Shown here: one piece after another, positions 10,176 to 17,807 of the stretch
Position numbering within the stretch: position 1 is the stretch's first letter
Layout: each line of letters starts with the position of its first letter
Assembly: GCF_900010725.2 (NCBI RefSeq)
Contig: NZ_LR734879.1
Coordinates: 146,904 to 180,664 of the forward strand
DNA length: 33,761 nt
From: Planktothrix serta PCC 8927
GTDB taxonomy: Bacteria; Cyanobacteriota; Cyanobacteriia; Cyanobacteriales; Microcoleaceae
Direction of reading: 5' to 3'
The notes under the pieces: generated by a model
The model's database searches: none
Told to the model about the DNA's origin: nothing
What the model saw: the letters and a program-made list of their open reading frames with translations, nothing else
Made by a program: the position numbers and the translations under genes

Positions 10176-10184
10176 TGCTAGAAT
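10176..10184 (+). promoter_or_regulatory. Extended -10 promoter element
   Basis: TGCTAGAAT matches the extended -10 pattern TGnTATAAT with one mismatch and ends 27 bp before the ATG of the 47-residue gene. No good -35 box is visible, which extended -10 promoters can tolerate. Together with the terminator at 10391 it would define a monocistronic transcript of about 220 nt. Confidence 0.4.
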
Positions 10185-10211
10185 TCTCCTAGAGTTAGGC
10201 AAACTAAAATC

Positions 10212-10355
10212 ATGGCATCCGACTTAGATCGTGGGATTATGAAATTTAAAGGGGCGGACAGTCCCACCGCAATTATTGTTTCTTCAGTGCTGGTTTTGGG
10301 AGGTATTGGTTTCCTGCTTTGGTGGGCACTACAGACCGCCTATTCGTTGTCCTAA
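10212..10355 (+). CDS. Small single-span membrane protein, function unknown
   Basis: A 47-residue protein beginning MASDLDRGIMKFKGADSP, followed by one hydrophobic span at about 19-40 (AIIVSSVLVLGGIGFLLWW) and ending ALQTAYSLS. The N-terminal 18 residues are polar and charged; the span ends in a Trp pair typical of a membrane interface. I do not recognise it with certainty. Its size and layout resemble the tiny subunits of cyanobacterial thylakoid complexes (photosystems, cytochrome b6f, NDH-1), but it does not match the PsbI/J/K/M/X, PetG/M/N or PsaI/M sequences I know. The gene has its own extended -10 candidate upstream and a strong terminator 35 bp after the stop, so it looks like a genuine monocistronic gene. 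It is easily missed because a TTG-started frame of the next gene runs through its 3' end. Confidence 0.75.
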   Translation: MASDLDRGIMKFKGADSPTAIIVSSVLVLGGIGFLLWWALQTAYSLS

Positions 10356-10390
10356 AGGCAAAACTGGGAATAAAACCCGTAATATACATC

Positions 10391-10416
10391 AGGATGCTGG
10401 TCAGCATCCTTTTTTT
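10391..10416 (+). terminator. Rho-independent terminator
   Basis: Perfect stem AGGATGCT / AGCATCCT with a GGTC loop, running straight into a T7-8 tract. It ends the transcript of the 47-residue gene and lies 55 bp before the ABC transporter start chosen here. Confidence 0.9.
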
Positions 10417-10471
10417 GTATTATACTTGTAACCTATGTGTCTTATTTTGTAGTGTTTCACGGCTCAAGATT

Positions 10472-12298
10472 ATGGCGACTTTTCGGGATCTCGGTCAATA
10501 TTACCGACAATACTTATCCCTATCTATCCTAAGTATTAGTGCATCAAGTGCTTTTGAACTAATTGATTTAATTGTTCCTTATACTATAGGACAAACGCTC
10601 AATGTTCTCTCAGGTCAACCTGTTGATAGACTGACTCAATATTCCATTCAAGCAATATCTAATTTAACCGGAATTGCCCAAACCACTCAACTTTCTTTAG
10701 GGGTTTTATTGGGTTTAATTTTCTGTGTTACTGTTGTTAAAGCCCCGATACAGCCTTTGTTAGGGCTTTGGTATCACTGGTTAATTTCATTAAAAACTCG
10801 TCGAAATCAATATCAAAATGCTTTGGAAAAAATTCTTACCCTTCCCCTAGAATTTTATGATGAAAATAACCCCGGACGAATTGCCAGCCGAGTTACAAAA
10901 GGGATTTATAACCAGACTTGGACATACCCTGAAATTGCAGGTCAATTGATTCCTAAACTCATACGAATTTTAGGAATTATTGTAATAATTGCCTGGATTG
11001 CATGGCCGATTGCCATTTTCTTTTTGCTATCTTTTCTGTTGATTTTAACCTTTAGTTTAAAATCATTGAAACGGCTAATCGACTTAGAAGAAATTATCGC
11101 CCAGCATGAAGAAAATACGGAAAGCCGCAATTCTGAGATTATTACAAACATTAAAACGGTTAAAGCCTTTGCAACGGAATCTCAAGAATTAAAACGACAA
11201 CTAACTCGTCTTAATCGAGAGTTTAAAGTAACGGTAGGTCGGATTCATAGAGGCTATATTCAGTTAACGATCCGTCAAGCAACCTGTGTACAATTCAGTC
11301 TGTTTATGGTCTTAGGATTTACCTTGGCTGCAACGATTTCTGGTCATATTTCTCTAGGATATTTTGTCACTATCTATACTCTAGCGAGTATGGCTTATTC
11401 TGAAATTACACCGATTAGCAATACGGCGGAAGTTTTCGCCCGTCGCTATGCGTCGATGATTCGGTTACACGAATTTATGCAGTTACCAACGGGACAAGAT
11501 GCTGGCAATTTAACTCTGAATAAAACCGACGATCTTTCGGAAAATTCCTATCAATTTAACGGAAAAATAGAATTTTCCCAGGTGAGTTTTAGCTATAATC
11601 CGAATACTCCGGTTTTACAGGATATTAATTTATTGATTGAACCCTATGAAACCGTCGCTTTAGTCGGACGTTCGGGATCGGGAAAATCAACGTTAGTTAA
11701 ACTCCTGTTTCGTTATTTTGAACCGCATCAGGGTCAGATTTTAATCGATGGGATTGATATTCGCAGTTTGAATGTTACGGGTTATCGCAAACGGTTAGCG
11801 ATTGTGCATCAAGAGGTGGATATTTTTAATGGAACCCTGTTAGAAAATCTGACCTATGGCAATCCTAACGCTACCTTTACAGAAGTCAAAGCAGCTTGTA
11901 AAATAGCTAAAGCGGATGAGTTTATTCAACAGCTTGCGAAGGGCTATTTTACCCCCGTAGGAGAACGGGGCGTGCGGTTATCAGGAGGACAAAAACAACG
12001 CTTAGGAATTGCACGGGCGTTATTAGTAAATCCTGATATTTTAATCTTTGATGAAGCAACATCTAGTTTAGATTATGAATCAGAACGGGCGATCCAATTA
12101 GCCATGCAAAATATCTTGGGAACACGCACAACAATTATTATTGCTCATCGTTTGAGTACGATTCGAGAAGCGGATCAAATTGTGGTGTTAGATCAAGGTC
12201 AAATTGTGGAAGTGGGAACCCATGAAGCACTGCTTCAACACCAGGGAATTTACCAACGTTTACATAAGTTGCAAGAAACAGGAGAATTGTTGGTGTAA
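10472..12298 (+). CDS. ABC exporter half-transporter (fused membrane and ATPase domains)
   Basis: A 608-residue type IV ABC exporter subunit of the MsbA/lipid or multidrug group, expected to work as a dimer in the inner membrane. The membrane domain occupies about 1-340 with roughly six spans. The ATPase domain holds Walker A GRSGSGKS at 399-406, signature LSGGQ at 503-507, Walker B ending Asp527-Glu528 (LIFDEATSSLD), and the H-loop His559. The ATG at 10472 (MATFRDLGQYYRQY) was chosen. An in-frame TTG at 10319 would add 51 residues, but that extension would overlap the 47-residue gene and read through its terminator. No substrate can be read from the sequence and no accessory periplasmic or outer-membrane component lies nearby. 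A terminator follows at 12324. Confidence 0.93.
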   Translation: MATFRDLGQYYRQYLSLSILSISASSAFELIDLIVPYTIGQTLNVLSGQPVDRLTQYSIQAISNLTGIAQTTQLSLGVLLGLIFCVTVVKAPIQPLLGLWYHWLISLKTRRNQYQNALEKILTLPLEFYDENNPGRIASRVTKGIYNQTWTYPEIAGQLIPKLIRILGIIVIIAWIAWPIAIFFLLSFLLILTFSLKSLKRLIDLEEIIAQHEENTESRNSEIITNIKTVKAFATESQELKRQLTRLNREFKVTVGRIHRGYIQLTIRQATCVQFSLFMVLGFTLAATISGHISLGYFVTIYTLASMAYSEITPISNTAEVFARRYASMIRLHEFMQLPTGQDAGNLTLNKTDDLSENSYQFNGKIEFSQVSFSYNPNTPVLQDINLLIEPYETVALVGRSGSGKSTLVKLLFRYFEPHQGQILIDGIDIRSLNVTGYRKRLAIVHQEVDIFNGTLLENLTYGNPNATFTEVKAACKIAKADEFIQQLAKGYFTPVGERGVRLSGGQKQRLGIARALLVNPDILIFDEATSSLDYESERAIQLAMQNILGTRTTIIIAHRLSTIREADQIVVLDQGQIVEVGTHEALLQHQGIYQRLHKLQETGELLV

Positions 12299-12323
12299 TT
12301 ATCAAATCACAATTATAGAGTTC

Positions 12324-12357
12324 AAAAACTGGGTTCTTTGCAAAGATCCAGTTTTTT
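12324..12357 (+). terminator. Rho-independent terminator
   Basis: AAAAACTGG (12324-12332) pairs with CCAGTTTTTT (12348-12357). The loop contains a second small palindrome, TCTTTGCAAAGA, so the whole forms one long hairpin with a T6 end. It lies 26 bp after the ABC transporter stop. Confidence 0.85.
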
Positions 12358-12446
12358 CTACTTCTGACAGTTTAAGACGGGCTATATTAAGATCAAAGGG
12401 GTGCAATTAATTCAGTCGCAAGTTTAGGTAAGGAAGGCAGAAGAGT

Positions 12447-13346
12447 ATGTTTGAATTTAAACAAGGGTTATTTCAGTTTGAGTTTACGGATCATCATGCG
12501 ATTTTAGGGGTTTCCCTGGAGGCAGATTTTGAGGACATTCGCAAACGCTATATGCGGATCGCCCGTCGTCTGCATCCTGATACCTGCCCCTTTGAGAACC
12601 CCCAGGATCAGGAGTTAGCGAAGCAATTATTAGCAAAGTTAGTCAGTCCAGCCTATAATCAGTTTTCAAAAGAAGGTGAACGCAAAGAATATATTCTGCT
12701 GTTAAAAACAATGGGCGATCGCACGGTCAAAGAACAGCATAACCTGAAATTGCAAACGGAAGCCGCGCAAAAGCTGATGCAAGCTTCTGATTATCAAAAT
12801 GCTTATGAATCTGCTATTCAAGAGTTAGCTAAAAATCAATATGAATCCCCTCAAAAAGCCTTGGATTTCATTGCTCAAATTAGTGAATTAAATTTAATTT
12901 ATTTACTTCGTAAAAATCAAAGAGGCGGTGTTTCTCCCGCTCCATCTGTCAAAGTTGCCGATCAAACTCCTGCTCCGGCTGCAATACCGAAGAAAGATTC
13001 TTTTGTCGAACAAGCTTGTCACCGTGCAGAACAATTGATGGCGAGTCAAAACTATGCCCAGGCAGTTTTAGAGTTAAAAGATGCGATTAAACGAGAACCT
13101 GATAATAGTCATTGTCATGGTTTATTGGGGTTAGTTTATTTAAAACAAAATCAACCGAAATTAGCAACACCCCATATTAATCGAGCGTTACAACTAAACC
13201 CGACACAACCTCAAGCCCTAGACGCTAAAAAACAACTGGAAAAAGCCACACCCCAAGCCGGAGCAAAATCTAAAACCGCCCAACAAAGCGCTAAAAAATC
13301 AGAAGGAGGTTTGTTTGGGGGGCTATTTGGTGGAAAGAAAAAATAG
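12447..13346 (+). CDS. J-domain protein with C-terminal TPR repeats
   Basis: A 299-residue co-chaperone-like protein. Residues about 14-80 form a J domain with the essential HPD at 43-45 (ARRLHPDTC), the part that stimulates DnaK ATPase activity. The middle (about 90-160) is helical. A Pro/Ala linker leads to tetratricopeptide-type helices at about 190-265 (LMASQNYAQAVLELKDAIKR, then GLLGLVYLKQNQPKLATPHI), which usually bind a client or partner. The tail is basic and glycine-rich, ending GGLFGGLFGGKKK. It lacks the Gly/Phe and zinc-finger regions of DnaJ proper, so it is a type III J protein. It may recruit Hsp70 to a specific protein, which is unknown. The gene has its own position between two terminator or repeat elements and is likely monocistronic. 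Confidence 0.85.
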   Translation: MFEFKQGLFQFEFTDHHAILGVSLEADFEDIRKRYMRIARRLHPDTCPFENPQDQELAKQLLAKLVSPAYNQFSKEGERKEYILLLKTMGDRTVKEQHNLKLQTEAAQKLMQASDYQNAYESAIQELAKNQYESPQKALDFIAQISELNLIYLLRKNQRGGVSPAPSVKVADQTPAPAAIPKKDSFVEQACHRAEQLMASQNYAQAVLELKDAIKREPDNSHCHGLLGLVYLKQNQPKLATPHINRALQLNPTQPQALDAKKQLEKATPQAGAKSKTAQQSAKKSEGGLFGGLFGGKKK

Positions 13347-13349
13347 GGG

Positions 13350-13384
13350 GTTGGCGGTTGACGGTTAACCGACAACGGACAACC
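13350..13384. repeat. Dispersed intergenic repeat, copy 1
   Basis: A GTTGACGGTTAACC-containing element starting 4 bp after a stop codon. The reverse complement of a closely related element lies at 31356-31396, also directly after a stop codon. It contains the palindrome CGGTTAACCG. Confidence 0.6.
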
Positions 13385-13413
13385 CGCACCCAGAATGCTG
13401 TATTGTAGAACAA

Positions 13414-13435
13414 GTTACAAATTGCCGTTTGTAAC
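13414..13435 (+). promoter_or_regulatory. Perfect 8-bp inverted repeat upstream of hisZ
   Basis: GTTACAAA (13414-13421) and TTTGTAAC (13428-13435) flank a 6-bp spacer, 38 bp before the hisZ ATG. It could be a dimeric-regulator site or a small RNA hairpin. No T tract follows, so it is not an obvious terminator. Confidence 0.4.
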
Positions 13436-13473
13436 TCAATTCTTAATGCTTAATTGTTAATTTTTACTCAAGT

Positions 13474-14703
13474 ATGGTTTATCAACCCCCGTCGGGTGCG
13501 CGAGATTTACTTCCCCTCGATGTTGCCCAAAAAATTTGGATTGAACGGCGTGTGCAACAGGTGTTTCACCGTTGGGGCTATCATCGAATTATTACCTCGA
13601 CTCTGGAACATTTAGAAACGCTGATAGCTGGAGGTGCGGTACAACCGTCAACGGTGATTCAACTCCAAGATGCTGAAAATCGTTTAGGACTGCGCCCGGA
13701 ATTAACAGCGTCGATTGCTAGGGCCGTGGTTACCCGCATGGGAAGTCTGCAATCTTGGCCCCAACGCCTGTATTACAATGCGAATGTCTTCCGTAAAGGT
13801 AACGCGGTTGATCACGGACAACAGCTTGAATATTATCAAGCCGGGGTGGAACTTTTAGGGGCTGGCGGGTTACGCGCGGATTCAGAAATTCTGCTATTGT
13901 TGCGGGATTGTCTGCAAACTTTGGGGTTCAGTAATGCTGATTTAATTATCGGAGAAGCGGGTTTAACTCAATCGTTATTATCGCCTTTTCCTCCTAAAGA
14001 ACGGGAAAAAGTGAGAGCGGCGATCGCTAATTTAGATCGAATTGGTTTAGAATCCTTATCCCTCTCTTCAGAGCTCCGAGATCGAGCATTATTTTTATTT
14101 GATTTACGGGGTCGTCCAGAAACCGTATTATCTCAAGTTTCTCAATTGGATTTAGATCCGTCCCAACGACAAGCGGTAAATAACCTCAAATCTTTAATGG
14201 AATTATTGCAAAAATGTTGGGGAAATTCTGAAATTCAACCTGCAATTACCCTGGATTTAAGTTTAGTTCAAACCTTTGATTATTACACCGGAATTGTGTT
14301 TATTGCAGTGAGTGATACCGCTTCTGGGGCACGAATATTAGGACAGGGAGGACGTTATGACCAACTCCTAGGACTGTATCATCCCCAAGGAGAAACAGAA
14401 CCGGGAATTGGGTTTTCCTTGAATCTTGAAGAGTTGCATCAGGTGTTATTGGGACGAGGTGAACTGCCTCGTGAAACCCCCGCCAGTGATTGGTTAGTGG
14501 TGGCTCAAACCCCGGAAGCGGATGCGGCGACTTTTGCCTATGCGGGTCAGTTAAGAGAGTCTAGTGAGTTAGTGCGGGTAGAAGTCGAGTTAGGACGTCG
14601 GGAAACCCCCGAAGAAATCCGCGACTATGCTCGTCGTCGAGGAATTGATCAAATTGCTTGGGTTAATGTTAACGGCGACCCCAAAATTGAGAAAATTCTC
14701 TAA
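13474..14703 (+). CDS. hisZ: ATP phosphoribosyltransferase regulatory subunit
   Basis: HisZ is a histidyl-tRNA-synthetase-like protein that joins the short form of HisG to give active, histidine-inhibited ATP phosphoribosyltransferase, the first enzyme of histidine synthesis. The 409 residues open with PSGARDLLP, as in HisRS and HisZ, and contain DYYTGIVF at about 269-276 and GQGGRYDQLLG. It is separated from true HisRS by EPGIGFSLNLEEL, where HisRS has a GFxxGxER-like motif 3 with a catalytic arginine that is absent here. It also ends in a short C-terminal region instead of the anticodon-binding domain. HisG is not in this window; dispersed his genes are normal for cyanobacteria. A repeat element and an inverted repeat precede it. 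Confidence 0.93.
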   Translation: MVYQPPSGARDLLPLDVAQKIWIERRVQQVFHRWGYHRIITSTLEHLETLIAGGAVQPSTVIQLQDAENRLGLRPELTASIARAVVTRMGSLQSWPQRLYYNANVFRKGNAVDHGQQLEYYQAGVELLGAGGLRADSEILLLLRDCLQTLGFSNADLIIGEAGLTQSLLSPFPPKEREKVRAAIANLDRIGLESLSLSSELRDRALFLFDLRGRPETVLSQVSQLDLDPSQRQAVNNLKSLMELLQKCWGNSEIQPAITLDLSLVQTFDYYTGIVFIAVSDTASGARILGQGGRYDQLLGLYHPQGETEPGIGFSLNLEELHQVLLGRGELPRETPASDWLVVAQTPEADAATFAYAGQLRESSELVRVEVELGRRETPEEIRDYARRRGIDQIAWVNVNGDPKIEKIL

Positions 14704-14856
14704 GGGTAGAGGGGGGTAATTTTTGGGTATTTCTAATCAATTTTAGGATAACAGTTTCACCCCCCCTAGACTTTTTATCCCTTGCCAATTCGTTGATTTA
14801 TCGTTAACAATTAAAAAGAATTAACCGCCCTATTTTTTAGCAGGAGAATACTAACT

Positions 14857-15084
14857 ATGCCCCATAGCATTGTCACGGACGTTTGTGAAGGTGTTAGCGA
14901 TTGTGTTGCAGCTTGTCCCGTTGCTTGTATTCATGAAGGGCCGGAAAAAAACAAAAAAGGAACGGATTGGTATTGGATTGATTTTTCCACCTGTATTGAC
15001 TGCGGAATTTGTCTGCAAGTTTGTCCTGTTGAAGGGGCAATTGTAGCAGAAGAACGCCCTGAATTGCAGAAAACGCCTAAGTAA
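14857..15084 (+). CDS. Two-cluster [4Fe-4S] (or 3Fe/4Fe) ferredoxin
   Basis: A 75-residue soluble electron carrier. Eight cysteines fall in two groups: Cys10, 16, 20 and 24, then Cys46, 49, 52 and 56. The second group (CIDCGICLQVCP) is the canonical CxxCxxCxxxCP. The first is C-x5-C-x3-CP-x3-C, the longer spacing found in seven-iron-type ferredoxins and relatives, so the first cluster may be 3Fe-4S or an atypical 4Fe-4S. An acidic, lysine-rich insert (about 27-36) lies between the groups. AGGAG lies 10 bp before the ATG, a good ribosome site. It stands alone, 153 bp after hisZ, so the redox partner cannot be inferred. Confidence 0.93.
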   Translation: MPHSIVTDVCEGVSDCVAACPVACIHEGPEKNKKGTDWYWIDFSTCIDCGICLQVCPVEGAIVAEERPELQKTPK

Positions 15085-15119
15085 AATCGGTTGAGATTTA
15101 ATCCCCAAAACCTGATTTT
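15083..15119 (+). terminator. Weak terminator-like hairpin after the ferredoxin gene
   Basis: AAAATC plus GGTT pairs imperfectly with AAACC plus GATTTT, starting at the ferredoxin stop codon. The stem is AT-rich and bulged; the call is tentative. The remaining gap to 15323 shows no further element I can support. Confidence 0.35.
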
Positions 15120-15323
15120 ATAGAACAATACCGTCGCCATTTTTTCTAATCGTCGGGTGGGTGATACTAGAAAGCAACAATCTCAATATGATCACCCCCC
15201 AGCAATTGGATCAGATTCTTATGATGATTTAATATGGAGGTTTTTGTCTTTTTTACCTGAAATCATCTAAAATATATCTTAGCTAAAACTTGATTTATTG
15301 AAAAGATAATCTGACGGAATTTT

Positions 15324-15965
15324 ATGATGTTAACCCAAACCGACTTAAAACAACAATTAATCGCTAAAATTGAGGCAGTACAATCTCAACTTGGAGGATT
15401 AAACGGTTCTCCCGTCACGAATGTTAAAATCAAACCCGCTCTCGCAGAAGAAATTGAAGCGATGGTGGTTCAACTAGAAGCTAAAAACCCTAACTATCGT
15501 CCCTTACTGCATAATCCTTTATTATTAAATGGAGCTTGGTTACTGCTCTATTCTACTGCAAGAGAAATTCGCAGTTTAGCTTCACTACCTTTAGGTTTAA
15601 AAGTGGGAAAAATCTATCAAATTATTGATGTCGAGTCTCGGCAATTTTTTAATCAAGCCTTTGTCAAACATCCATTAGGATTGATTTCGGGTTATGTTAA
15701 AGTAACGGCTACCTTTGAACCTGTTGTTGATGATAATAAGTTACCCAATAACCGCCTGAATGTTTTCTTTCAACAACGCTATATCGCCATTTCTAATATT
15801 GTAGGAGTTAAGACTCCTCAACTGGAACCCGCCCGTGTTGTTCCCGCCCGAAATCCCGTAGGTCGAATCCCCAGTTTAGAGATTACTTACCTGGATGAAA
15901 CCTTTCGTATTGGTCGAGGAGGGGATGGGAGTTTGTTTGTTTTAATTAAGAGTGAATTAGGGTAA
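15324..15965 (+). CDS. Fibrillin (plastid lipid-associated protein) family protein
   Basis: A 213-residue member of the PAP/fibrillin family. Its plant relatives coat plastoglobules and thylakoids and bind lipids or help plastoquinone synthesis; cyanobacterial members are linked to photoprotection. Family signatures are visible: LLNGAWLLLYSTAREIR near residues 67-85, a beta-rich middle including NVFFQQRYIAIS, and the closing YLDETFRIGRGGDGSLFVL, which in the family contains the conserved acidic/Arg/Gly motif. There is no signal peptide or membrane span, so it is probably peripheral to the thylakoid. The start is Met-Met, so 15327 is equally possible. It is transcribed alone and ends at a hairpin repeat shared with another convergent junction. 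Confidence 0.9.
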   Translation: MMLTQTDLKQQLIAKIEAVQSQLGGLNGSPVTNVKIKPALAEEIEAMVVQLEAKNPNYRPLLHNPLLLNGAWLLLYSTAREIRSLASLPLGLKVGKIYQIIDVESRQFFNQAFVKHPLGLISGYVKVTATFEPVVDDNKLPNNRLNVFFQQRYIAISNIVGVKTPQLEPARVVPARNPVGRIPSLEITYLDETFRIGRGGDGSLFVLIKSELG

Positions 15966-15972
15966 GTTTTAA

Positions 15973-16004
15973 TTGGTGCGTGCAATGCAGCTTACGCACC
16001 CTAC
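15973..16004. repeat. Dispersed hairpin repeat at a convergent gene junction, copy 1
   Basis: TTGGTGCGT (stem GGTGCGT, 15975-15981) and ACGCACC (15994-16000) flank a short variable loop, followed by CTAC. A second copy with the same arms and the same outer bases lies at 21117-21148. Both lie just after a plus-strand stop and before the end of a minus-strand gene, so they may act as bidirectional terminators. Confidence 0.7.
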
Positions 16005-16053
16005 GTTAATTATTTTCTGTGTAATATTCAATAAGTGTTATCAAAAAATGGAA

Positions 16054-16088
16054 TAAGCTGCTACGCAATACTAGAAGATAGCAGCTTA
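16054..16088 (-). terminator. Hairpin terminator for the PH-domain gene
   Basis: A perfect 10-bp inverted repeat, TAAGCTGCTA / TAGCAGCTTA, with a 15-bp loop. Read on the minus strand it begins 8 bp after the PH-domain gene stop and is followed by TTCCATTTTTT, a usable T tract. Confidence 0.7.
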
Positions 16089-16095
16089 AATTATT

Positions 16096-16473
16096 TTACT
16101 TCAGCACATAATAAGCTAATACACTTTGAACTTCATAGATATTCAGCTTTCTGTTAAACTCCCTTTCGATGGGGGCAGAGCTTCCTGATATCCAGATTTT
16201 TAACTCTGCATCAAGGTCAAAATGTCCCGATGTTTCAATGCTAAAATGAATAATACTGCGATAGGGAATAGAGTGATATTCAATTTTTTTCCCGGTAATT
16301 CCTTGTTTATCAATAAAGATCAATCGTTTATTGGTGAATACAATTAAGTCTCGAATTAACTGATAAGCTCTCTCTACAGACTCACCCTCTGCTAAAAGCT
16401 TAACCAGTTCATTTTGCAGTCTTCCCTGATCAATTTCAGATGCGTTACCTAACAAGCCATCGATTAATCCCAT
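16096..16473 (-). CDS. Bacterial PH-domain protein
   Basis: A 125-residue protein made of a single bacterial pleckstrin-homology-like domain (the PF08000 type). Recognisable family stretches are MGLIDGLLGNAS at the start, LIRDLIVFTNKRLIFIDKQG, GKKIEYHSIPYRSI, and the ETSGHFDLDAELKIWISG segment, with YEVQSVLAYYVL at the end. The molecular role of these small proteins is not established; the fold suggests binding to a protein or lipid partner. GGAGG lies 8 bp before the ATG. It lies between the fibrillin gene and the restriction-modification cassette, 110 bp beyond the methylase stop, and its own terminator suggests separate transcription or the end of a cassette transcript. Confidence 0.88.
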   Translation of the reverse strand: MGLIDGLLGNASEIDQGRLQNELVKLLAEGESVERAYQLIRDLIVFTNKRLIFIDKQGITGKKIEYHSIPYRSIIHFSIETSGHFDLDAELKIWISGSSAPIEREFNRKLNIYEVQSVLAYYVLK

Positions 16474-16583
16474 GATTGACCTCCAAGCTAGAATAGAAGC
16501 CTTTGAATTTTAAAGGTTATGTCTATTATAGCTTTATTTTTTTGATTGTGTACAGACTATTTTAATCTGAAAATACGCAATGA

Positions 16584-17807
16584 TTAAACTTTCGGTCTAT
16601 TTGCAGAAACACAATATTCATATAACGCTTTATTACAATTTCGTTTTCTGATAATTTCAGAATTGATCTGTTTATAGCCTAACATTTTCATAGACTTAGA
16701 TAGAATTGATGCTGTGTCAACAGTGTTATCAAAGAAATTGGAATTACCAATAATATAATACAACTTGGCTTGAGCTTTAAGAATAGATATAAGTGAAGAC
16801 AAATGAAGATGAATATCATGAAAATATTTTAACACATAAATAGCCATTAAATCAGCATTTTTACCCCCAGATTTTTTAATTTTATCGACAGTTATAAATA
16901 ATTCTTTGGGTAAATTATTTTCTTCAATTTGCCAAGAATTTAAACGACTGGTAGCAATTCCCCAAGTTCCCCCAATTGCTAACCAGTCAATTTCACCTGC
17001 TTCTTTTGCTTCAGTTATAAACTTAGTCCAATACATATAAGGACGCAGTTCACGAATATAACTCATACGATTAGGATAAGGAGGTGAAGTAATAACTTGA
17101 TCAACTTTAATATGATCTAATCCGATTAGAGCTTTAGAATCTTTCTCAATAACAGTTACAATCCCTGAAATATGGGTTTCTGCGGTTTTTAAAATAAACT
17201 CAAGAATAGTCAAAAATAATTCTTCAGTATATTCTATATCAAACTGGGTAACTGTTTCCTGAAATGACATAGAAACATGGTTAAATGAGGCGGAAGAAGT
17301 TTCGATAATCAGACGGCAAAAAGCAATCCACACTAAACTATAATGATTATTTTCGGGCTCGCCAAAATAATTGACTAAAGCAGTTCGCAAAGCTGTCAGT
17401 AATTTTAGGGTATGCCTAGACCACCATCTTTCAATATTGAAAATAGGAGGTATCCAATTGTCTTGATTAATTAAAGTTTTGTAGTCCTGAAAAACAAGTT
17501 TTATTCGGTTCCTGATATCTGTTAATTCAGCCTGAGAATAGTTTCTACATTTCGCATTTCCTAGCCAAACTAAAAACGGATTAATATCTAATAAAATTGT
17601 CTGTTTTCCCTGTTCAGCCGCCACAAGTCCAGTAGTTCCTGTACCCGAAAATGGATCAAGAATAATTGCATCTGGTTCAACAGAAGTTAAAAGCTTTTCA
17701 ACTAATTTCACACCATAGGCAGGAGTCAGACGTAACCATCCATGTCGCCCTAAATTCTGATTATGTTTAAACGTATATTCCGGTCTTTGTTTTACAGTTG
17801 ATAACAT
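16584..17807 (-). CDS. Type II DNA methyltransferase (amino-group, N4-cytosine or N6-adenine)
   Basis: A 407-residue modification enzyme. The AdoMet site is DPFSGTGTTG at 51-60 (motif I), preceded by a motif-X-like KHNQNLGRHGWLRLTP near 14-29 and followed by ILLDINP (motif II). The catalytic motif IV is TSPPYPNR at 240-247. Methylation is thus of an exocyclic amino group; TSPPY leans toward N4-cytosine but does not exclude N6-adenine. The order X-I-IV with about 180 residues between I and IV suggests the alpha arrangement with the target-recognition part in between. Its ATG overlaps the stop of the upstream gene as TAATG, giving translational coupling with the probable restriction enzyme. The pair looks more AT-rich than the flanking genes by eye. 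The recognition sequence cannot be read from the sequence. Confidence 0.92.
   Translation of the reverse strand: MLSTVKQRPEYTFKHNQNLGRHGWLRLTPAYGVKLVEKLLTSVEPDAIILDPFSGTGTTGLVAAEQGKQTILLDINPFLVWLGNAKCRNYSQAELTDIRNRIKLVFQDYKTLINQDNWIPPIFNIERWWSRHTLKLLTALRTALVNYFGEPENNHYSLVWIAFCRLIIETSSASFNHVSMSFQETVTQFDIEYTEELFLTILEFILKTAETHISGIVTVIEKDSKALIGLDHIKVDQVITSPPYPNRMSYIRELRPYMYWTKFITEAKEAGEIDWLAIGGTWGIATSRLNSWQIEENNLPKELFITVDKIKKSGGKNADLMAIYVLKYFHDIHLHLSSLISILKAQAKLYYIIGNSNFFDNTVDTASILSKSMKMLGYKQINSEIIRKRNCNKALYEYCVSANRPKV

Noticed and set aside
10319-10471. N-terminal extension of the ABC transporter from TTG 10319
   Set aside because: It overlaps a complete small gene and would read through a strong terminator; the ATG at 10472 starts a normal exporter.
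13474-14703. Histidyl-tRNA synthetase (hisS)
   Set aside because: The motif-3 arginine region and the anticodon-binding domain of HisRS are missing, while the length and C-terminus fit HisZ.
14703-14775. G-run and C-run after hisZ as a terminator
   Set aside because: The two arms are about 45 bp apart, so the hairpin would have a very long loop; not convincing.
15187-15230. A 14-codon ATG frame in the gap after the ferredoxin gene
   Set aside because: Too short, with no ribosome site, hydrophobic span or leader-peptide codon pattern to support translation.
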